Assembly: GCA_016198625.1 (NCBI GenBank)
Contig: JACQIH010000025.1
Span: 1-9,682 of the forward strand
Direction: 5' to 3'
DNA: 9,682 nucleotides
Source of the DNA: Candidatus Aenigmatarchaeota archaeon
GTDB taxonomy: Archaea; Aenigmatarchaeota; Aenigmatarchaeia; GW2011-AR5
Shown here: piece by piece, positions 5,574 to 9,682 of the stretch
Numbering within the stretch: the first letter of the stretch is position 1
How the letters are laid out: each line of letters opens with the position of its first letter
Notes under the pieces: generated by a model
What the model was told of the DNA's origin: nothing
Databases searched by the model: none
Seen by the model: the letters and a program-made list of their open reading frames with translations, nothing else
Program-made: the position numbers and the translations under genes

Positions 5574-5596
5574 GAAACTTTTTTCCGAAAAGTTTC
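5574..5596. terminator. Hairpin between convergent glycosyltransferase genes
   Basis: GAAACTTTT (5574-5582) and AAAAGTTTC (5588-5596) pair perfectly over 9 bp around a 5-base loop. It lies 14 bp beyond the minus-strand GT4 stop, in a T-rich region on the plus strand. It may serve transcripts from either side. Confidence 0.45.
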
Positions 5597-5610
5597 CCTC
5601 ATTTTTCTTA

Positions 5611-6729
5611 TTATTTCTTCAGGGCGGATTTGTAAAGGGAAATAAGGTCGTCCGTGCATTTTTTTATGTCATAGCTCCGCAGGTCGGGCTTGCCGATGTC
5701 TATTTTGCCTTCAAGTATCTTTTTCACGTTGCTATGGAAGCTGTTCTTCCCCGAGACCAGGCCGCACCGCGTCTGCTCTATGAACTCCGACGCCACGGGC
5801 GTTTTGAGCGCGATTACAGGCAGGCCGCTTGCGGCGGCTTCTATGAGCACTATGCCCTGCGTCTCGGTTTTTGAAGCGATGACAAGGGCGTCCGACAGGG
5901 AGTAGTAGTCCAGCAGCGTTTCTTTGCTGACGTATCCCGTAAAAATAATTCTTCCTTTCAATCCCGCTTTCTTGACGCGCCTTTCGAGCTCGTTCCTGTA
6001 AGGGCCGTCCGAAGCAATAACCAGCCTGGCATCTTTTCCTTCGAGGGTTTTTTTCAGAGAAGCTATCACGAAATCGATGTTTTTTTCCTTCGTAACCCTT
6101 CCCACATGCAGGATTATTTTCCCGTCGCCAAAGCCGTATCTTTTCCTAAGGGTCTTTTTGTTTCTTTTTGCTTCGTGGCTGCCCAGCTTTATACCCGTGG
6201 GTATGACGGCTATCGGCTTCGTAATTCCGTTCCTCCGCATAAGCTTCTTCACGTGCACCGAAGGCGCCACGATGCGGTCGCACCTGTTGTAGAACCAGGA
6301 AAGATAAGACCAGGAAATTTTCCTGAAAAGTTTCCCTACGCTGCGCAGTTTCAGCAGCTTCGGGCTTACCAGATAGTGGCCGTACTCAGGGAACAGGGTA
6401 TGGAAGGTCCCGACAACAGGCAGGCCATTTCTGCGGGCGTAAGCAATTCCTGCTATGCCGAGCGAGAACGGGCTATGGACATGGACAATGTCATATCCGC
6501 CCGCGGCGCTCACGAACGGGATTGCAATCCTGTATTCTTTGTACGGGGCGAATTCGAACGAAGCAAGTCTGTGGATATTTCTCTCCTTATCCTTGTATCC
6601 CGGACCCTCGGGAGCGAATACATGCACATCGTGGCCCTTTCGCGAAAGCTGCTGCCTGAAAGCGTCTATGGACGTTACCATCCCGTTTATCTGAGGCCTG
6701 TAGGAGTCGGCAAAAAAAGCTATCTTCAT
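5611..6729 (-). CDS. GT4 family (GT-B) glycosyltransferase, glycolipid-synthase-like
   Basis: Retaining glycosyltransferase of 372 residues with two Rossmann domains. The N domain opens MKIAFFADSYRPQINGMVTSI, the pattern of diacylglycerol glucosyltransferases and related lipid mannosyltransferases, followed by HVHSPFSLG (83-91) and GTFHTLFPEYGHYL (107-120). The C domain has ILHVGRVTKEKN (206-217, donor-phosphate Arg and Lys) and SKTETQGIVLIEA (286-298) with the E-x7-E pair at 289 and 297. ATG 6729 fits the family; extending upstream to 6825 adds 32 residues without family resemblance and crosses the divergent promoter. Placed head to head with CDP-archaeol synthase, it plausibly glycosylates a polar lipid such as archaeol or archaetidylinositol. 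The sugar and acceptor are inferred only from similarity and context. Confidence 0.92.
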   Translation of the reverse strand: MKIAFFADSYRPQINGMVTSIDAFRQQLSRKGHDVHVFAPEGPGYKDKERNIHRLASFEFAPYKEYRIAIPFVSAAGGYDIVHVHSPFSLGIAGIAYARRNGLPVVGTFHTLFPEYGHYLVSPKLLKLRSVGKLFRKISWSYLSWFYNRCDRIVAPSVHVKKLMRRNGITKPIAVIPTGIKLGSHEAKRNKKTLRKRYGFGDGKIILHVGRVTKEKNIDFVIASLKKTLEGKDARLVIASDGPYRNELERRVKKAGLKGRIIFTGYVSKETLLDYYSLSDALVIASKTETQGIVLIEAAASGLPVIALKTPVASEFIEQTRCGLVSGKNSFHSNVKKILEGKIDIGKPDLRSYDIKKCTDDLISLYKSALKK

Positions 6730-6743
6730 TTTTAACACGTCAA

Positions 6744-6772
6744 GCTTTGCAAAGCATTTAATTACTTTGCAA
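6744..6772. repeat. Palindrome and repeated CTTTGCAA flanking the shared TATA
   Basis: GCTTTGCAAAGC (6744-6755) is a perfect 12-bp palindrome. Its core CTTTGCAA (6745-6752) recurs at 6765-6772, exactly 20 bp further, about two turns of the helix. The copies sit on either side of the AT-rich element at 6756-6764, in the short gap between two divergent genes. A repressor site is plausible; the binding protein is unknown. Confidence 0.5.
6756..6764. promoter_or_regulatory. Shared TATA element of the GT4 and carS genes
   Basis: ATTTAATTA is nearly symmetric. Its centre is about 25 bp before carS ATG 6785 and about 31 bp before the GT4 ATG on the other strand. Both distances suit archaeal leaderless or very short-leader transcripts, and no better TATA is present for either gene in the 55-bp gap. 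Confidence 0.5.
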
Positions 6773-6784
6773 CATAGTTTAAAA

Positions 6785-7306
6785 ATGTCGTTGCCTGAAC
6801 TTGCTGTACAGAGCCTCTGGTTCATTCTTCCCGCTTATATTGCCAACGCCTCGCCGGTCCTCCTGAAAGGAAGGAGGCCGCTGGATTTCGGAAAGAAATG
6901 GGGCAAAAACAGGATTCTCGGCGACGGGAAGACATGGGAAGGAACGATCGGCGGCATTGTCATCGGGACGATGGTCGGCCTCCTCCAGATTTACGCGCAT
7001 AACTCGCTCCCCGCTTCCCTCGGCCTTGCGAAGCTCGACTTTGCTATCGTGTTCCTGCTCGCCGCGGGCGCGCTTGCCGGCGATGTCGCGGGCTCCTTCG
7101 TCAAAAGGCGGTTTTCAATACCAAGGGGCGCCCACCTGCCGGTTTTCGACCAGCTCACCTTCCTGGTAGCCGCGCTCCTGTTTTCTTCCGTTGCCTACAG
7201 GCCCGGCTCGGACATGATAATTTTCCTGTTCATTCTCACCCCGATAGTCCACTGGGCAACAAACAACGTGGCCTACATGCTGAAGCTGAAGAGCAATCCG
7301 TGGTAG
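6785..7306 (+). CDS. carS: CDP-archaeol synthase CarS
   Basis: Integral membrane enzyme that uses CTP to convert digeranylgeranylglyceryl phosphate (or a saturated form) to the CDP-lipid from which all archaeal phospholipids are made. Its 173 residues match the family's short length. Signature stretches are NASPVLLKGRRPLDFGKKW (21-39), RILGDGKTWEGTIGG (43-57), GDVAGSFVKRRFSIPRG (99-115) and LPVFDQLTFLVAAL (118-131), with about five hydrophobic helices. ATG 6785 matches family N-termini; a Met six codons earlier lies inside the promoter gap. No Shine-Dalgarno is seen, and the TATA at 6756-6764 predicts a leaderless mRNA. It supplies the substrate for the phosphotransferase at the right edge of the window. 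Confidence 0.96.
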   Translation: MSLPELAVQSLWFILPAYIANASPVLLKGRRPLDFGKKWGKNRILGDGKTWEGTIGGIVIGTMVGLLQIYAHNSLPASLGLAKLDFAIVFLLAAGALAGDVAGSFVKRRFSIPRGAHLPVFDQLTFLVAALLFSSVAYRPGSDMIIFLFILTPIVHWATNNVAYMLKLKSNPW

Positions 7307-7310
7307 AACC

Positions 7311-7358
7311 CTTTTCGAGCCGAACGACGCACAAAGTGCGTCAAGCTGTTTCGAAAAG
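7311..7358. terminator. Nested hairpin between carS and the DedA-like gene
   Basis: Outer arms CTTTTCGA (7311-7318) and TCGAAAAG (7351-7358) enclose a perfect 7-bp inner hairpin, GACGCAC (7326-7332), loop AAA, GTGCGTC (7336-7342). It fills most of the 81-bp gap between two convergent genes, so a two-way terminator or mRNA 3' stabiliser is the simplest reading. No T-tract of note follows on either side. Confidence 0.5.
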
Positions 7359-7387
7359 CGTTCACGGAAAAGAAACAGGTCAGTTAG

Positions 7388-7879
7388 TCAGCCCTGGAGA
7401 GAATCCGCCACCCAGCTGATTCCGTAGAAGCCCGCGTAAGCTATGAAAATGAACTTGATAATCTTGCCGAGCAGCGTCGCCACGAAGAATTTTTTCCTGT
7501 CGAAATTTATGGTCCCGCAGAAAATCCCGACAAAGTCGAATGGCAGCGGCGTCGCGGAAAAAATGAAAATAACAACTTCCGGCCTGTATTTATGCACGAG
7601 CTTCCTTATTTCGTCGAGCTTTTTCCTCTGATTTTTTGCTATTTTTCGGATTCCGTAGCCGGCTATGTAGCTCGTTGTCTCGCCCAGCGCCGCGCCTGCT
7701 CCCGCTATTGTTCCCAGCAGTACCGGGTTTAGCTTTGCGCCGAAAAGAAAGACCACGATGAATGCCGGCGATGGTATGAACAAAGTGAAGCTGCTTAGAA
7801 AGCCGACGACAAAGACGGCAGGATATCCGTACGCATCCACGAGCCCTATAAGCTGTTCGATGCCGACTACCATATCCAT
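7388..7879 (-). CDS. DedA/VTT-domain (SNARE-associated) membrane protein
   Basis: A 163-residue polytopic membrane protein of the DedA/YqaA group. Visible features are FLSSFTLFIPSPAFIVVFLFGAKLNP (from about 28), AGAGAALGETTSYIAGYGI with the family's Gly-Glu and Gly-rich stretch, and FSATPLPFDFVGIFCGTINFDRKKFFVATLLGKIIKF, where Pro and Asp in a re-entrant loop are typical. Some relatives move polyprenyl phosphates or phospholipids across the membrane, which suits a neighbourhood of lipid genes, but its own role is not known. Its ATG overlaps the PadR stop by one base (TGATG), so the two are almost certainly one transcript. Met 3 is an alternative start. Confidence 0.88.
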   Translation of the reverse strand: MDMVVGIEQLIGLVDAYGYPAVFVVGFLSSFTLFIPSPAFIVVFLFGAKLNPVLLGTIAGAGAALGETTSYIAGYGIRKIAKNQRKKLDEIRKLVHKYRPEVVIFIFSATPLPFDFVGIFCGTINFDRKKFFVATLLGKIIKFIFIAYAGFYGISWVADSLQG

Positions 7880-8202
7880 CAGACTCTTGAAGCCCTTTTC
7901 AAAAACAGCCGCGCCTTGGCAAGCTCTTTCCGGCCTTTCCGCGTTATGTAATATATCTTTTTCCTGCCTTCCTCTTTAATCCCTACATAGCCCCCGCTTT
8001 TCAGGAAGTAAAGTACCTTGTAGCATGTGACGTTTCCCGGCATGAAGCCGAATTCGTCCTTTATTTCGCTCCGCAGGACGTACGCATGGCGCGGCTTCCT
8101 GGAAAGCAGAATCAGCAGCCACATCCAGAGCGATTCCGTGGTGAGCATCCTTTTCAGCCTGGCCATTTCCGGCGTGTCCGAAACAGACGGAGCGAGGTCC
8201 AT
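7879..8202 (-). CDS. PadR-family winged-helix transcriptional regulator
   Basis: A 107-residue DNA-binding protein. After about 20 variable residues, LWMWLLILLSRKPRHAYVLRSEIKDEFGF is the PadR first helices and helix-turn-helix start. MPGNVTCYKVLYFLKSGGYV is the recognition helix region, and EGRKKIYYITRKGRKEL is the beta-hairpin wing ending in the family's Y-x-x-T-x-x-G-x-x-x-L. The C-terminal dimerisation part is short, as in the minimal class. ATG 8202 is about 26 bp from the minus-strand TATA at 8224-8230, predicting a leaderless transcript with the DedA-like gene. Two TTTAC-N4-GTAAA repeats upstream lie between it and the divergent inositol phosphate synthase gene, so it likely controls itself and that operon. 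The effector is unknown. Confidence 0.9.
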   Translation of the reverse strand: MDLAPSVSDTPEMARLKRMLTTESLWMWLLILLSRKPRHAYVLRSEIKDEFGFMPGNVTCYKVLYFLKSGGYVGIKEEGRKKIYYITRKGRKELAKARLFLKRASRV

Positions 8203-8223
8203 TATTCAATATGCGCTCCGGGG

Positions 8224-8230
8224 GATTTAA
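8224..8230 (-). promoter_or_regulatory. TATA box of the padR-type gene
   Basis: On the minus strand the sequence reads TTAAATC, centred about 26 bp from ATG 8202. The first inverted repeat (8234-8247) begins four bases upstream of it, where the TFB-recognition element would be, so a bound protein there would interfere with initiation. Confidence 0.45.
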
Positions 8231-8233
8231 TGC

Positions 8234-8247
8234 TTTACAACTGTAAA
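8234..8247. promoter_or_regulatory. Inverted repeat 1, likely PadR operator
   Basis: TTTAC (8234-8238) and GTAAA (8243-8247) are separated by four bases. It adjoins the minus-strand TATA of the regulator gene and lies just upstream of the plus-strand TATA of the inositol phosphate synthase gene. The repeat form is the same as the second site, with centres 29 bp apart. Assignment to the PadR protein is by position. Confidence 0.6.
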
Positions 8248-8253
8248 ACAGTC

Positions 8254-8261
8254 TATATATA
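8254..8261 (+). promoter_or_regulatory. TATA box of the inositol phosphate synthase operon
   Basis: TATATATA is centred about 27 bp before ATG 8285. No ribosome-binding site precedes the ATG, so a leaderless or near-leaderless mRNA is predicted. It lies between the two inverted repeats and touches the second. Confidence 0.65.
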
Positions 8262-8281
8262 TTTTACATGCGTAAAATATA
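8258..8281. promoter_or_regulatory. Inverted repeat 2, likely PadR operator
   Basis: A perfect repeat with 10-bp arms, TATATTTTAC (8258-8267) and GTAAAATATA (8272-8281), around ATGC. It contains the same TTTAC-N4-GTAAA core as the first site. It overlaps the end of the TATA box and reaches almost to the start codon, so occupancy should block transcription of the inositol phosphate synthase operon. Confidence 0.65.
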
Positions 8282-8284
8282 GAC

Positions 8285-9385
8285 ATGCCTAAAATACGCA
8301 TGGCGATAGCCGGCGTGGGGAACTGCGCGTCCTCGCTGGTGCAGGGCATTTTCTACTACAAGGACGTGAGCAGCAACGACGACTCCGTGCCGGGACTGAT
8401 GCATAACGTCCTGTGCGGCTACCGGATTTCCGACATAGAGCCCGTGGCCGCTTTCGACGTAGATTCTAGGAAAGTCGGGAAAGACCTGGGCGAAGCTGTT
8501 TTCGCGAAGCCTAACTGCACCCAGGTTTTCCAGGAAGGCGTGCCTAACCTGAGCGTTGAAGTCACGAAAGGCCCGGTCCTGGACGGAGTAGCCGGACATA
8601 TGCATGACTATCCAGAAGACAGGACATTCAAAATCAGCAGTGAACCGCCTGTAGACGTTTCTGAAGTGCTTAAGGAATCAAAAGCGGACATACTTGTAAA
8701 CTACGTTCCTGTAGGCAGCGAGGATGCTGCAAAATATTACGCCAATGCATGCTTAGAAGCAGGTGTTGCTTTCGTTAACTGCATGCCTGTATTCATCTCA
8801 TCCGATCCTGAATGGCAGAAAAAATTTTCTGATGCGAAGCTGCCAGTTGTCGGAGACGACATAAAAGCGCAGGTTGGCGCGACAATAGTTCACAGAACGC
8901 TTGCAAAATTGTTTGCAGACAGGGGTGTCAAGATAGAAAGAATGTACCAGCTGAACGTCGGCGGAAATACGGACTTTCTCAACATGCTCGCCCGCGAGCG
9001 CTTGGTTTCAAAAAAGATAAGCAAGACCCAGGCTGTTCAATCCATACTGCCACAGAAGCTGGCAGAAGAAAATATATACATAGGGCCAAGCGACTATGTT
9101 CCGTGGCTTAACGACAGGAAGATATGCTTCCTCAGGATAGAAGGAAGAAAATTCGGCGGCGTGCCTATAGAACTGGAACTGCGCCTGGCTGTGGAAGATT
9201 CGCCGAATTCAGCCGGTTCCGCTATAGACGCCGTAAGATGCTGCAAAGTCGCCATGGACCGGGGGATAAGCGGGCCCCTGCTTTCCATATCCGCCTATAC
9301 GATGAAAAGCCCGCCGCAGCAGTTTCCCGACGACGTAGCGCGCCTGATGGTGGAGGAATTCATCAAAGGCTCAAGGGAAAGGTAA
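8285..9385 (+). CDS. ino1: Inositol-1-phosphate synthase
   Basis: NAD-dependent isomerase turning glucose 6-phosphate into myo-inositol phosphate, the head-group precursor of archaeal inositol lipids and sometimes of inositol solutes. The 366 residues match the short archaeal/actinobacterial form rather than the 500-residue eukaryotic one. The NAD site is [12 protein letters not shown] (7-18). Other family stretches are [47 protein letters not shown] with an active-site Lys, the signature [11 protein letters not shown], and [23 protein letters not shown] near the C-terminus. It begins about 27 bp from a strong TATA box with no ribosome site, and it is followed after 72 bp by the CDP-alcohol phosphotransferase, which would use its product. 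Regulation by the divergent PadR protein is likely. No truncation or frameshift is seen. Confidence 0.96.
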   Translation: MPKIRMAIAGVGNCASSLVQGIFYYKDVSSNDDSVPGLMHNVLCGYRISDIEPVAAFDVDSRKVGKDLGEAVFAKPNCTQVFQEGVPNLSVEVTKGPVLDGVAGHMHDYPEDRTFKISSEPPVDVSEVLKESKADILVNYVPVGSEDAAKYYANACLEAGVAFVNCMPVFISSDPEWQKKFSDAKLPVVGDDIKAQVGATIVHRTLAKLFADRGVKIERMYQLNVGGNTDFLNMLARERLVSKKISKTQAVQSILPQKLAEENIYIGPSDYVPWLNDRKICFLRIEGRKFGGVPIELELRLAVEDSPNSAGSAIDAVRCCKVAMDRGISGPLLSISAYTMKSPPQQFPDDVARLMVEEFIKGSRER

Positions 9386-9457
9386 TTCTCAAGATTCAAT
9401 GGACATGGATTCGTTACACGCTTCCTGTGCATTGAAGAATCAAAAGGAGCATGTTAT

Positions 9458-9682
9458 ATGCTGTACAGACAAAGGGAAAGGTTCAACAAACTCAGCGTAA
9501 AGGTGGGCATAATTTTCAGCCGTTTGGGATTAAGCCCTAACCAGTGGACTTTGCTCACGCTGCTGCCGACCTTTGCGGCGCTTTATTTCCTAGTCAGGGA
9601 ACAGTTCCTTCTTTCAGCAGCATTTTTCATTATCGCATCGTTCATAGACCTTATTGACGGAAGCGTGGCGCGGGTCACGGGC
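9458..9682 (+). CDS. CDP-alcohol phosphatidyltransferase, likely archaetidylinositol phosphate synthase (C-terminus beyond window)
   Basis: The first 75 residues of a membrane phosphotransferase; the frame is open to the window end. It starts MLYRQRERFNKLSVKVG, then FSRLGLSPNQWTLLTLL, a hydrophobic helix (about 33-46), a second helix, and DLIDGSVAR (64-72), the first half of the CDP-alcohol phosphotransferase signature D-x2-D-G-x2-A-R. ATG 9458 is set by GGAG at 9446-9449, eight bases upstream; an ATG at 9451 is in another frame. Following inositol phosphate synthase, and with CDP-archaeol synthase nearby, the likely reaction is CDP-archaeol plus inositol 1-phosphate giving archaetidylinositol phosphate. 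Archaetidylglycerol phosphate or serine transfer cannot be excluded from the part visible. Confidence 0.9.
   Translation, partial: MLYRQRERFNKLSVKVGIIFSRLGLSPNQWTLLTLLPTFAALYFLVREQFLLSAAFFIIASFIDLIDGSVARVTG

Noticed and set aside
6106..6735. Plus-strand open frame opposite the GT4 gene
   Set aside because: It is a shadow of a gene with a complete set of GT4 motifs.
6730..6825. N-terminal extension of the GT4 gene to ATG 6825
   Set aside because: It would add 32 residues unlike the family and overlap the carS start and the shared promoter; MKIAFFADSY at 6729 is the family N-terminus.
1..9682. Search for CRISPR array, insertion sequence, integrase, toxin-antitoxin or defence genes
   Set aside because: No regularly spaced repeats, terminal inverted repeats with a transposase, or such protein motifs were seen; the gene content is housekeeping and lipid metabolism.

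Overview
The window is archaeal chromosomal DNA. This is shown by an archaeal flap endonuclease, aEF-1 beta, CDP-archaeol synthase, a geranylgeranyl-reductase-family flavoprotein, TATA boxes 25-30 bp from start codons that would give leaderless mRNAs, and a tRNA gene interrupted by introns with bulge-helix-bulge (BHB) junctions. The compact layout and the non-canonical tRNA introns would suit a DPANN-type (for example Micrarchaeota/Diapherotrites-like) or other intron-rich archaeon. That placement is a guess; the domain assignment is firm.

Layout. 1-932 (-): flap endonuclease FEN-1, running off the left edge. 933-1129: divergent promoter region with a hairpin. 1130-4087 (+): a membrane processive-type GT2 glycosyltransferase, a UbiA-family prenyltransferase overlapping it by one base, and a geranylgeranyl reductase. 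4084-4557 (-): aEF-1 beta and a 52-residue zinc-ribbon protein, a likely translation-linked pair. 4625-4820 (+): tRNA-Arg(GCG) carrying, on my reading, three introns (18, 51 and 53 nt). 4823-5518 (+): a soluble GT2 glycosyltransferase starting two bases after the tRNA. 5611-6729 (-): a GT4 glycosyltransferase, with two hairpins in the convergent gap before it. 6785-7306 (+): CDP-archaeol synthase, divergent from the GT4 gene across what looks like a shared promoter. 7388-8202 (-): a PadR-type regulator followed by a DedA/VTT membrane protein. 8285-9682 (+): inositol-1-phosphate synthase, then the first 75 codons of a CDP-alcohol phosphatidyltransferase that runs off the right edge.

How the genes fit together. 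Much of the window concerns polar lipid synthesis. UbiA and geranylgeranyl reductase would attach and saturate prenyl chains. CarS would activate the lipid with CTP. Ino1 would make inositol phosphate, and the CDP-alcohol phosphotransferase would join it to CDP-archaeol, giving archaetidylinositol phosphate. The GT4 enzyme and the two GT2 enzymes could decorate such lipids or carry sugars on polyprenyl carriers. The PadR regulator sits divergent to the ino1 operon. Two inverted repeats of the same form, TTTAC-N4-GTAAA, lie between them, so inositol lipid synthesis is probably controlled there.

The most notable single item is the tRNA-Arg(GCG) gene: it is unrecognisable as a contiguous tRNA, but removing three BHB-bounded introns restores a full 74-nt cloverleaf. 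No mobile element, CRISPR array, integrase or other sign of a genomic island was seen, and no gene-free stretch exceeds 300 bases.
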